64,000 nucleotides of DNA, taken from contig WFTL01000130.1 in NCBI GenBank assembly GCA_015485495.1, forward strand, positions 1 to 64,000, written 5' to 3'. This document shows, in pieces, positions 26,701-35,050 of this stretch (position 1 is its first letter; the number at the start of each line of letters is the position of its first letter). A model generated the notes under the pieces. The model saw only the letters and a program-made list of their open reading frames with translations, did no database searches and was not told where the DNA came from. Source of the DNA: Planctomycetaceae bacterium. GTDB lineage: Bacteria; Planctomycetota; Planctomycetia; Planctomycetales; Planctomycetaceae. A program made the translations under genes and the position numbers.

Positions 26701-27855
26701 ATGCGACCCATTCCGAAGCTGATCGTCTTTGTGATTTCCGCTTCCCTGTTCGCCGGCTGCGGGACGGGACGGGCCCTTCAGCGAGACCGCGGCGATGTTT
26801 CCGACGCCGCTTCCGCGACAGAACGTTCGTCCGCAAAACATGCAGGCACGCGGCGTTCCGGTCTGCCGGCTCCACCACCCCCGGCTCCACCGGCCTACGG
26901 AGTCTCCTGGACGCGGTCCATTCGTTCGCTGTTCCGAAAGGATGAACAGCCCCTGGCGTCGGCACAGAACGCTTCGCTGAGCCGGACTGTGAACGAACAG
27001 GACGACCCGTTCGTGGAAGTGTCCGATTCGCCGCGCTGTGACAGCCAGGGAAGTGATGACGCATGCGGCAGCGGCTGCACGGATTCATCGGCCGAATGCG
27101 GCGAAGGGAACCGATGGACCTGGAAGCGTCCTCATCTGCCGAAATGCCGACTGTTTTCCGGGCTGAAGTGTCTGCGTATCTTCCGAAAAGAAGCGGGCTG
27201 CGCCGACACGGACTGCAGCGACGAAGGATGCCGGCAGGATGTGGAATGTGAATCGGAATGCGTCCAGGAGTGCGACACAGACGCCTGCTGTACGGAGTCC
27301 TGCTGCGAACAGGACGCGGATTGGTGGACGTTCGACGGTACCGACGACGGCTGTGGTTCCTCCGGGTGCGGTGAATCGGTCAGCACCGACTGCACTCCCT
27401 GCGAACTGGATCGGCCCTGTCTGGCGGAACGACTGAACGATCCTTTCGTGCCGGAAGGCCATCAGGCCGCTCCGGTTCCGGCCCCGGCCGCACCCGGACC
27501 GACACACGACCTGCAGGCTCCGTCGCCCGTTCCGTCGGCTCCGATGCCTGTTCCCGCACCGGACACGCAGGCGTGGCTGCCCACCCCCTTCATCGGCATT
27601 TCGTCAGACCGCCAGGACAGTCAGTATTTTCCGGCGGCCGCGTCCCGCATGAGTACCATTGTGGAACCGCCACCGTGGCAGGGACCGTCAGCGGCGACTC
27701 CTGAACCGGTATCCAACGGACCTCTTCAGGCCATCAGTTACCGCCGGACGGTCCGTTCGGACCGGTCGCACCGGGCGGATGCCGGAAACGGGTCCGGAAA
27801 CACCGGCACGGGATTCAGCGTGATCACGATTCAGCCTCGACGGTCTGTCCGCTGA
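26701..27855 (+). CDS. Cys-rich, Pro-rich secreted lipoprotein of unknown function
   Basis: 384 residues from an ATG with AGAAGGG about 6 nt upstream. The signal (MRPIPKLIVFVISASLFAGC) ends in a lipobox with Cys20. A middle region (about 110-240) is very rich in Cys, about 20 residues with CC pairs and many acidic residues. The last third is rich in Pro, Ala and Ser. The Cys density suggests metal binding or disulfide cross-linking in the envelope. I recognise no domain. It converges with the methyltransferase gene 31 bp away. A distantly similar composition (Cys cluster, low-complexity tail) appears in the protein at 39111-40073. Confidence 0.75.
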   Translation: MRPIPKLIVFVISASLFAGCGTGRALQRDRGDVSDAASATERSSAKHAGTRRSGLPAPPPPAPPAYGVSWTRSIRSLFRKDEQPLASAQNASLSRTVNEQDDPFVEVSDSPRCDSQGSDDACGSGCTDSSAECGEGNRWTWKRPHLPKCRLFSGLKCLRIFRKEAGCADTDCSDEGCRQDVECESECVQECDTDACCTESCCEQDADWWTFDGTDDGCGSSGCGESVSTDCTPCELDRPCLAERLNDPFVPEGHQAAPVPAPAAPGPTHDLQAPSPVPSAPMPVPAPDTQAWLPTPFIGISSDRQDSQYFPAAASRMSTIVEPPPWQGPSAATPEPVSNGPLQAISYRRTVRSDRSHRADAGNGSGNTGTGFSVITIQPRRSVR

Positions 27856-27860
27856 TGCGT

Positions 27861-27883
27861 CCGGCCGATCGTTTTGGGGCCGG
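27861..27883. terminator. GC-rich hairpin between convergent genes
   Basis: CCGGCC (27861-27866)/GGCCGG (27878-27883) with an 11-nt loop lies in the 31-bp gap between two convergent stop codons. No strong T-run follows on either strand, so the assignment is tentative. Confidence 0.3.
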
Positions 27884-27886
27884 CCG

Positions 27887-28777
27887 TCAGTGGCTGGGCC
27901 GATCCGGTCTTTCTGCATCCTCCGGGCGGACAAAAACGAACTCATTGCATCCGTGGCCCGGCGTGGTGGTCAGTTCCTGAAGCCGAAAGCCCCGATCGCG
28001 CAGAAAGCGAAACACGTCTTCCGGCCGGGCGGTTTCGAACGGCCAGCCGCCGACCCAGTCGACCAGATCGTACCACCGGTGCATGCCCCGTCCCTGCGTT
28101 TCGCGGATCCACCTGGATGCGGGAACCAGCGGATTCCGCAGCGTCACAAGTCTCAGCAGCATCGCCAGACAGGTGACGACCAGCCGTCGAACGAACAGGA
28201 CGACTCCCACACCGGCCGTCAGCACAGGCCGCAGCGGGCCGGGGAGTTTCTGATAGATCTTTTTGATGCCGCGCCACAGGCGCGACACATACTGCTGATC
28301 GTTGTAGATGGCCAGAACGAGACACCCGCCCGGACGCACGCGTTCCGCCAGATGGTCCACGGCCTGCCACATGCTGCCGGTGTGATGCGCCACCCCCCAG
28401 CAGTACACGACATCGAACATCCCCAGATGCTCCAGAAAAGCTTCGTCCAGCAGAGAACCGTGCTGCACGTCCCAGGTACGTTCTTCCGTCCCGAACTGTT
28501 TCTGCAGGTGCTGTGTGCAGGCGACGGAATCGGCATCGATGTCGAATGAAACGACGGAGGCTCCCAGACGAAAGGCAGCCAGGCTGAACAGACCGCTGCC
28601 GCTGCCGGCATCGAGAAAGCGGCAGCCGGTCAGTTCGTTTCGATTCAGGAGGGAAATCAGAGACTGTTCGGCCGCAGCGATCCGGGTGTCGTCGAGACGC
28701 GACAGAAAATCGGACCAGTTTTTCCCGAAGGCAAAGGCCGGTTCGCTGCCGGCGTGTGGTTCTGATCCGTCTGCCAT
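27887..28777 (-). CDS. Class I SAM-dependent methyltransferase
   Basis: 296 residues. Motif I FLDAGSGSGLFSLAA (about 54-68) with the following acidic VVSFDID and the motif near DVVYCWGVAHHTGS (about 122-135) identify a Rossmann-type methyltransferase, close to UbiE/Coq5-like enzymes. A hydrophobic stretch near 185-215 (VLTAGVGVVLFVRRLVVTCLAML) suggests a membrane-associated insertion. The C-terminal part has RETQGRGMHRWYDLVDWVGG, often found in methyltransferases near polysaccharide or lipid genes. An AGGA lies upstream of the ATG. The substrate is not predictable. The topoisomerase gene ends 68 bp upstream on the same strand. Confidence 0.85.
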   Translation of the reverse strand: MADGSEPHAGSEPAFAFGKNWSDFLSRLDDTRIAAAEQSLISLLNRNELTGCRFLDAGSGSGLFSLAAFRLGASVVSFDIDADSVACTQHLQKQFGTEERTWDVQHGSLLDEAFLEHLGMFDVVYCWGVAHHTGSMWQAVDHLAERVRPGGCLVLAIYNDQQYVSRLWRGIKKIYQKLPGPLRPVLTAGVGVVLFVRRLVVTCLAMLLRLVTLRNPLVPASRWIRETQGRGMHRWYDLVDWVGGWPFETARPEDVFRFLRDRGFRLQELTTTPGHGCNEFVFVRPEDAERPDRPSH

Positions 28778-28845
28778 GATGAGTGATCCTCGACCGGCTC
28801 TTCGGGAAATGCCGTCCGCCCGCCTGCTTCCATCGAATCAGGAAT

Positions 28846-31251
28846 TCAGCCGTTTTCCTCCAGCGCCGTCCAGTCCACCAGTTCGATCTCCGGCCGGATG
28901 ACTTCGCGAAACTGAATCCGTTTGCTGGTCTGTACGCCGCGGCCTCCGCGGGAGGTCACCTGATATTTCTGCTGACCGAAAGCCACGATCCGATCACTGC
29001 TGTTGCGCACGCGCAGGCAGTCCCCAGGACGCGACAACTGGACCATCCCCAGAACCTGATCGTCTTCATCCAGGCGAATCCCGCGCACTCCGCGTCCCGC
29101 ATTGGTCAGCAGAGGCACATCGTCCAGAGAAAAGTGAATCACACGGGCCCGGGCCGTGGCCAGCATGCAGGTTTCTGCGTCGGTGATCAACTGGCAGTCC
29201 ACCACGGCGTCTCCGGATCTCAGCCGGGCATACCGGCGTCCGGCTTTCGTGGAAGCGGGCCGAAACGTGTGATAGGGAATGGAAAAAATCTGGCCCAGCT
29301 TCGTCACAACCAGCAGCAGCGGCCCCCACTCATCGGAATCCTCGTCGACCGCTTCGATGAAGCGGGTGTCGGTCGTCAGCGCCGCCACAACGGTGGCTCC
29401 ATCCCGCAGGCGCACATGTTTGGCCAGAGGATCGCCGTAACCGGAGGACACGGGAATCTGATCGACCGGGACGGAAAAGGCCACGCCGTCGGAACTGAAC
29501 ACAACCACATTGTCCAGCGTACTGGCCGGTACGACTGCCAGCACGCGGTCTCCTTCCCGAACGCGGGTTCGTTCGACACTGGCGAGCTGGTTGACGCGCT
29601 TCACCCAGCCTTCATGAGTCACCACGACATTGGTGTTTTCCCGGACGATGTAGGCCGACGGATCGAATTCCGTAATTTCCTCCGGCGATCCCAGAGGACT
29701 TCGCCGCCGGTCGCCGAACTGTTCGGCCACGTCTTCCAGTTCGGTCTGCACCAGTTTCCACAGCCGGCTGTTCGACTTCAGCAGCCGTTCGATGCGGGCC
29801 GCTTCGGTTCGCTTCTGTTCGAGCTCTTCAAGAATGCGGTCGATTTCCAGTTCGGAAATCCGGTACAGCGCCAGATCGAGAACGGCATTCGCCTGGATGT
29901 CATCGAGAGGAAACTTCTTCATCAGCCGGGCGGCCGCATCTTTTTTCCCCTGACTGCGGCGAATGATGCGCAGAGCCGCATCCAGACCGTCGAACAGAAT
30001 TTCGAAACCTTCGAGAATATGGATGCGTCGGCGGAGCTGTTCGAGCTGATATTCCAGTCGCCGGCGGACCGTCGTGAATCGAAAATCCAGAAAATGCTGC
30101 AGCAGTTCCCTGAGACTGAGCACACGGGGAACCAGGCCGCCTCGTCCGTCCGGAACCAGGGCCGTGGCGTTGTAACTGAAATTCTGTTCCAGGGCCGTGT
30201 GCCGATACAGGTAGGCCATCACGGCTTCCGCGTCGTCGCCCGATCGGATGTTCAGCACAAGACGCAGACCGTTTTCTTCGCTCGTTTCGTCGTTGACTTC
30301 GGTCAGCTGGGGCAGCCGGCGGGACTCGATGAGGTCTCCGATTTCACTCAGCAGAGAACCGCTGGTCACACCGTACGGAATCGAAGTGATCACCAGCCGG
30401 TCCCGGACTTCGCGCCGGCCTTCCCGGTCGAAACGCCATTCCCCCCGGATCCGGATGGTCCCGCGGCCGGTTTCGTAGGCCCGGCGCAGTTCCCGCCGTT
30501 CCGTCAGAATGCGTCCTCCCAAAGGAAAATCGGGGCCTTTGATGAACTTCATGAGCTGAGCGACGGTGGCATCGGGATGACCGATCAGATGCACGCAGGC
30601 CCGGACGACTTCGCTGAGATTGTGGGGCGGCAGGCTGGTGGCCATTCCCACGGCGATGCCCTGAGCACCATTGATCAGCAGCGCCGGAAAACGCGCCGGC
30701 AGAACTTCCGGTTCCACCGTGGCCGCGTCGTATGTCGGCCGCATGTCGACCGTGTCATAACGCAGCTCATTCATGAGCTGTTCGGCCAGAGCCGACAGGC
30801 GGGCTTCGGTATAGCGATCGGCCGCCTGACGCAGGCCGACAATGGAACCGAAATTCCCCTGGCCGCTGACCAGCGGATACCGCAGAGTGAAATCCTGCCC
30901 CATGCGCACCAGAGCGTCATAGACCGCATCGCCGCTGTGAGGATGGTAGGACCCGGTCGTGTCTCCGCAGATTTTTGCACATTTGCGGGTCTTGCTGTCG
31001 GCCGTCAGATTCAGGCCGTGATACATGACGTACAGAATCCGCCGCTGGACGGGTTTCAGTCCGTCGCGCACATCCGGCAGTGCCCGGGACGTGATCACCG
31101 ACAGCGCGTAATTCAGATACCGCCGCCGGGTTTCTTCACTGATGGGAACGAACTGCACGTCGCCGACGTTCGACAGATCCCTGTCGAACAGACCGGCATC
31201 GCCGTTCTGTTTTCCCTGTGACTTCGTTTTTCGTGACTTCCTGCGAGCCAC
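28846..31251 (-). CDS. Type IIA topoisomerase A subunit (GyrA/ParC-like), divergent
   Basis: 801 residues, GTG start with CGGAG about 8 nt upstream. The breakage-reunion domain begins near 35, with the active-site Tyr147 in RYTEARL, and the C-terminal beta-pinwheel is complete. Two near-universal motifs are altered: the HPHGDS-type segment reads HPHSGDAVYD (103-112), and the GDxPAAMRYTE segment reads VGLRQAADRYTE. The GyrA box (QRRGGKG) is only partly kept as TSRGGRG near the end, so gyrase-type supercoiling is uncertain and a topo IV-like role is possible. The B subunit is not in the window. The genome probably has another, canonical GyrA; this would then be a paralogue. Confidence 0.88.
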   Translation of the reverse strand: MARRKSRKTKSQGKQNGDAGLFDRDLSNVGDVQFVPISEETRRRYLNYALSVITSRALPDVRDGLKPVQRRILYVMYHGLNLTADSKTRKCAKICGDTTGSYHPHSGDAVYDALVRMGQDFTLRYPLVSGQGNFGSIVGLRQAADRYTEARLSALAEQLMNELRYDTVDMRPTYDAATVEPEVLPARFPALLINGAQGIAVGMATSLPPHNLSEVVRACVHLIGHPDATVAQLMKFIKGPDFPLGGRILTERRELRRAYETGRGTIRIRGEWRFDREGRREVRDRLVITSIPYGVTSGSLLSEIGDLIESRRLPQLTEVNDETSEENGLRLVLNIRSGDDAEAVMAYLYRHTALEQNFSYNATALVPDGRGGLVPRVLSLRELLQHFLDFRFTTVRRRLEYQLEQLRRRIHILEGFEILFDGLDAALRIIRRSQGKKDAAARLMKKFPLDDIQANAVLDLALYRISELEIDRILEELEQKRTEAARIERLLKSNSRLWKLVQTELEDVAEQFGDRRRSPLGSPEEITEFDPSAYIVRENTNVVVTHEGWVKRVNQLASVERTRVREGDRVLAVVPASTLDNVVVFSSDGVAFSVPVDQIPVSSGYGDPLAKHVRLRDGATVVAALTTDTRFIEAVDEDSDEWGPLLLVVTKLGQIFSIPYHTFRPASTKAGRRYARLRSGDAVVDCQLITDAETCMLATARARVIHFSLDDVPLLTNAGRGVRGIRLDEDDQVLGMVQLSRPGDCLRVRNSSDRIVAFGQQKYQVTSRGGRGVQTSKRIQFREVIRPEIELVDWTALEENG

Positions 31252-31413
31252 ACCGGTCTCCGATTTTCCTGCGGGTTCCCCGACACGTCTGAAACACCGT
31301 CCCCGTCCGGAACGAAACGTCCGCTTCCAGCGAAACCGGACGCCCCTGAGTCAGAATCGATCAGGCCGCGGATTCTAGGGAATCGGCGGCAGGAACAAAG
31401 TCAGACCGGCGGA

Positions 31414-33162
31414 TCACGAATCGCCGGCCGGTTTCCAGTCGATCAGCCGCAGCTCCACGCGATTCAGTCCCCGAAACGAATTGATCACGGGAGCAAAACT
31501 GACCGACAGCGGGCCGTCCACCGCGGCAATCTGTTCCGCCCAGTCTCCCCGGCCGAAAGCCACGGCACGCAAAGCCGTCCCGTTCTGCCGAATCCGCAGA
31601 CTCAGATGACGGTCTCCGTCGCCCATCGTCCGCGGGGGTTCCACCAGACGCACGCCGGTGGCGGCGAAGCGCGGAGCCGGGTTGCGCTCTCCAAACGGTC
31701 CCAGACGATCCAGTTCCTGGACCGCCTGCCGTGTGACTTCCGAAAGCAGAACCTCCGCATCGATGTCCAGGGCCAGATCGGATTCCTGCGGCTGGAAATG
31801 TTCTGCGGCCCAGGCCGTCACGGCATCGCGAAACCGGTCGACGTCCGACGCGCGCACCTTCAGGCCCGCCGCGGCCCGGTGACCTCCGAAGGCAAGCAGT
31901 GTGTCGGCACATCCTTCCAGAGCCGCGTGCAGGTCGAATCCGGCCCAGGACCGGGCGCTGCCCTGCCCGCTGCCGTCATCTTTCAGCGCAATCAGAATCG
32001 CCGGCTTTTCGAACTGTTCGGCCATGCGGCTGGCAACAATACCGATGACTCCCGGATGCCAGTCGCGCCCGGCCAGGACGAGCACGGGCTGTTCCAGCCA
32101 TTCGGGATGCTGTTCCATCTGTTTGCGGGCATCGCGCAGTACCCGACGTTCCACCGTTCGGCGGTTGTCGTTGAGCTGTTCCAGGTATTCCGCCAGCACC
32201 ACAGCCCGCTCCGCATCCGACGTGGTCAGCAGCTCCACGGCCAGTCGGGCCTGGCCGAGCCGTCCGGCCGCATTGATGCGTGGTGCCAGAGCAAACCCGA
32301 TGTCTTCTGCAGAAAACTGAGATTTGTCGGCCAGACCGGCCACCTTCAGAAGAGCCCGAAGTCCCGTAGACGGATCCTCCCGAACGCATTTCAGACCGTG
32401 TTTCACCAGAACCCGGTTCTCATCGATCAGCGGCACCACATCCGCGACCGTTCCGATGGCCGCCAGGCCGACTGCCGACGTGAGAAACTGCCGCATTTTC
32501 GGGCTGGCCCGACGGCCGTCGCCCAGCCGCTGACAGACCGCCCAGGCCAGCTTGAAGGCCACCCCCGCACCACACAGATCGCCGAAGGGGCTGGCGGTTC
32601 CAGGAAGTCGGGGATGCACCAGACACGCTGCAGGCGGCAGGGTCGGGCCGATCTGATGGTGATCCGTGATGATCAGTTCCAGACCGCGTTCGGCCGCCAG
32701 TTCGGCTTCGGCAATGCTGGCAATTCCGCAGTCGACGGAAATCAGAAGACGGTCCGGATCTTCGTCATGAAGCTGGCAGACAGCATCCCGGTTCAGACCG
32801 TAGCCCTCTTCCATGCGACAGGGAATGTAGTAATCCACCTGCCGGGCACCGGCCAGAGACAGACAGTGCCACAGGATGCTGGTTCCGGTAACTCCGTCGA
32901 CATCGTAGTCGCCGTAGACCGTGATCCGCCGACCGGATTTCATGGCCTCCACAATCCGATCGGCTGCCTGGTCGATTCCCGGCAGCAGCGACGGATCTCT
33001 CAGTTTCGACAGAGGAGAACGCAGGAAATCACTGGCGGCCTGGGCCGTGGTCATTCCCCGCGCCACGAGTACCTGCGCTACCAGGGGAGGCAGTTTGAGG
33101 GCCCGGGACAGGCGCCCGATGGCAGCAGGATCATGCGGACGAAACGACCAGGGTCGGGGCAT
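31414..33162 (-). CDS. recJ: Single-stranded-DNA exonuclease RecJ
   Basis: 582 residues, close to E. coli RecJ (577). RecJ digests 5' single-strand ends in RecF-type recombination, mismatch repair and base excision repair. The DHH-domain motifs are intact: VYGDYDVDGVTG (Asp85, 87, 89), VDCGIAS (about 143-149) and TDHHQIG (167-169). The DHHA1 domain follows, with the GGHRAAAGL motif, then the OB-fold domain. No SD is obvious upstream of the ATG. It lies 162 bp downstream of the topoisomerase gene start side, same strand, possibly with its own promoter. Confidence 0.95.
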   Translation of the reverse strand: MPRPWSFRPHDPAAIGRLSRALKLPPLVAQVLVARGMTTAQAASDFLRSPLSKLRDPSLLPGIDQAADRIVEAMKSGRRITVYGDYDVDGVTGTSILWHCLSLAGARQVDYYIPCRMEEGYGLNRDAVCQLHDEDPDRLLISVDCGIASIAEAELAAERGLELIITDHHQIGPTLPPAACLVHPRLPGTASPFGDLCGAGVAFKLAWAVCQRLGDGRRASPKMRQFLTSAVGLAAIGTVADVVPLIDENRVLVKHGLKCVREDPSTGLRALLKVAGLADKSQFSAEDIGFALAPRINAAGRLGQARLAVELLTTSDAERAVVLAEYLEQLNDNRRTVERRVLRDARKQMEQHPEWLEQPVLVLAGRDWHPGVIGIVASRMAEQFEKPAILIALKDDGSGQGSARSWAGFDLHAALEGCADTLLAFGGHRAAAGLKVRASDVDRFRDAVTAWAAEHFQPQESDLALDIDAEVLLSEVTRQAVQELDRLGPFGERNPAPRFAATGVRLVEPPRTMGDGDRHLSLRIRQNGTALRAVAFGRGDWAEQIAAVDGPLSVSFAPVINSFRGLNRVELRLIDWKPAGDS

Positions 33163-33410
33163 CGTGCGGACCAGATGTGGCCGGTGAGAGGAACAGCCCG
33201 GCCGGGCGGCAGGATTCCGCGCCGTCCGTGCGGGAACAAAAACGGATTACACATTTCTCCGAACGAACTGTCAAACACGGGGCGATTCCAGCCACCCGAC
33301 AGACCGGACAACGGCACACGTCGTTCTTCCCCTGCCGCCGATTCGCCGGCCGACCCGCCAGGTTCCCCGTTTCTCCGACCGGTATTTCCCGCTGCGGAAC
33401 GGCCATCTGC

Positions 33411-34205
33411 CTACGGGACGGTTTTCCCGGCATCGAGCAGCGGGCCGGCCGGCCGGAATCCAATCAGTGAGTAGTCGAACCAGCGGGTGCCTCCGCTGTC
33501 GTTTCGCAGACGCTGGACCAGCTGTGGCAGTCCGTCGGCTGCCATCCTGCGGAAACCGGCCTGAGCATCGTTCCAGGTGAGCAGCAGCAGCGTCAGAGGC
33601 CGCGGTTCCGCAAAGGCCTTGCTCGCTTCCAGGCACTGCCTGCTGAATTCTTCCGCAGACGCAAAGGAAATCCGGCGACCGGTGTGCCCGTCGGTGAACA
33701 GCACCTGGCCGTTTTCGAGCAGGTGCAGTTCCCACACGGACACGTGTTTTTCCATTTCATCGTACTGGATGAAAAAACGAAAAAGATCCTCCGGCCGCTG
33801 CTCCAGACGCTGCCGGAGTTCCCGCACGGCCTGTTCCAGATCCCCGGCCTCATCCGACCGCCCCTGACGGCGCAGCCGGACAACCTGATCGGTCAGCCGT
33901 TCCGGCAGCCGAAGCGTTCGCGCCAGCGTGCGGCTGACCTGGCGGTGCTGTTCGGAAAGACTTCGAAACTGTTCCGCCAGTTCCTGCTGCCGGGTCCGGA
34001 TGGCGGCAGAAGCGGCCTGTTGAGCGGTCTGGAGTTCCTGCCGCAGGCGTGCGTATTCCCGTTCGAGGGCCTGCTGTTGTTTCTGAGAGGCTTCTGCCTG
34101 CAGGCGGGCCGTCTGCCGCACATCCATGAACTGAGCGAAAATGACGATCAGCAGCAGGTCCACCAGAGGAGTGAGCTGGAATGTCAGACGGCGGCGCAGA
34201 CGCAT
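33411..34205 (-). CDS. ExbD/MotB-like membrane-anchored coiled-coil protein
   Basis: 264 residues. The ATG at 34205 overlaps the stop of the ExbB-like gene by 1 bp (TGATG), so the two are translationally coupled. A single N-terminal helix (about 10-27, FQLTPLVDLLLIVIFAQFM) carries Asp16 at the position of the proton-relay Asp in ExbD/TolR. A long Gln/Arg/Glu-rich coiled coil (about 28-140) follows, then a compact domain (about 165-255). The coiled coil is longer than in ExbD, which is about 140 residues in total. The frame is open upstream but those residues are an off-frame reading of the ExbB-like gene. It probably works as the rod or stator half of a proton-driven complex. Confidence 0.75.
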   Translation of the reverse strand: MRLRRRLTFQLTPLVDLLLIVIFAQFMDVRQTARLQAEASQKQQQALEREYARLRQELQTAQQAASAAIRTRQQELAEQFRSLSEQHRQVSRTLARTLRLPERLTDQVVRLRRQGRSDEAGDLEQAVRELRQRLEQRPEDLFRFFIQYDEMEKHVSVWELHLLENGQVLFTDGHTGRRISFASAEEFSRQCLEASKAFAEPRPLTLLLLTWNDAQAGFRRMAADGLPQLVQRLRNDSGGTRWFDYSLIGFRPAGPLLDAGKTVP

Positions 34206-34915
34206 CAGTCCGATGCTCCCTGTTCTTCGCTGCCGGAATCTTCCGCTGTCAGATCTGTGACGAATCCGAGTTCTCGCTTGGCCGCCGCCACAACATCCTG
34301 CACGTGCCGCCGGCTCCGGGCCAGACGTTCGAACCGCGTTTCCAGCAGGCTGCTGACGAACATCAGAACGATGGCCGCCAGCAGCCCCGCAAACGTCGAC
34401 CAGATCGCATCGCCGAAACGCGCCACCACGACCGACAGGGTGGCGGCCGTGTCGTCCACGGACGCGGATGTCTGCAGCGCCGAACCAATCGCCAGAATCG
34501 TGCCCAGAACACCGGCCAGAGGATAGGCTTCGGTCATCGTGCGAGTCACATTGACGGCCGTTTCGAAGGCCAGAGAATCCAGATAGCTGCGCCGTTCGTC
34601 GAGAATCCGCAGACGCATCAGGCACGCCTGCCGGTCTTCCTGCCGCGTCGGATCCCGCAGCACGTCCCGAATGTCGGCGACGAAGGCGTCGATCTGCCGA
34701 ATGAGCGGCATGCTGCTTCCCAGGACGCTGCGAAAACGCAGTCCGCGCGTGAATTCATCCAGACTGGTCGCCATGCCGCGCAGATCCCGGCGATACCAGA
34801 TCCACAGCACCAGCCAGACCAGAAGATGCGCGGCCGCCGCGACCGTGATGATCGCGGCCATCCGTCCGGAAAGCGACGCCAGCCAGGGCGCCAGTTGACG
34901 AAAATCGACACTCAT
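34205..34915 (-). CDS. MotA/TolQ/ExbB-like proton channel protein
   Basis: 236 residues from ATG 34915 (an upstream GTG at 34921 adds two residues). Three membrane segments fit the ExbB layout: about 19-40, about 129-148 (YPLAGVLGTILAIGSALQ) and about 165-190 (FGDAIWSTFAGLLAAIVLMFV), with the long cytoplasmic loop between the first and second. The Gly-Thr-rich second helix is the family signature. It overlaps the downstream ExbD-like gene and lies 136 bp after the 1229-residue membrane protein. No TonB, TolA or Pal gene is nearby, so the load that the channel drives is unclear. Confidence 0.8.
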   Translation of the reverse strand: MSVDFRQLAPWLASLSGRMAAIITVAAAAHLLVWLVLWIWYRRDLRGMATSLDEFTRGLRFRSVLGSSMPLIRQIDAFVADIRDVLRDPTRQEDRQACLMRLRILDERRSYLDSLAFETAVNVTRTMTEAYPLAGVLGTILAIGSALQTSASVDDTAATLSVVVARFGDAIWSTFAGLLAAIVLMFVSSLLETRFERLARSRRHVQDVVAAAKRELGFVTDLTAEDSGSEEQGASD

Positions 34916-35050
34916 GAACACGCCGCACCGGTGAGAACCGAAGTCCGAGACGTCAGAAACGGAATTGAGCGTCCCGCCGGAATTTGTAACCGATCCGGAA
35001 ACAGACTGTCAGGGGAAAACCGGCGGCCGCTGTGGCGGCCGCTGTGGGTG

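Noticed and set aside
28783-31221. 812-codon plus-strand open frame across the topoisomerase gene
   Set aside because: It is an antisense shadow of a clear GyrA/ParC-like gene. High-GC coding DNA often leaves the opposite frame open, and the product is His/Gln/Arg-rich without motifs.
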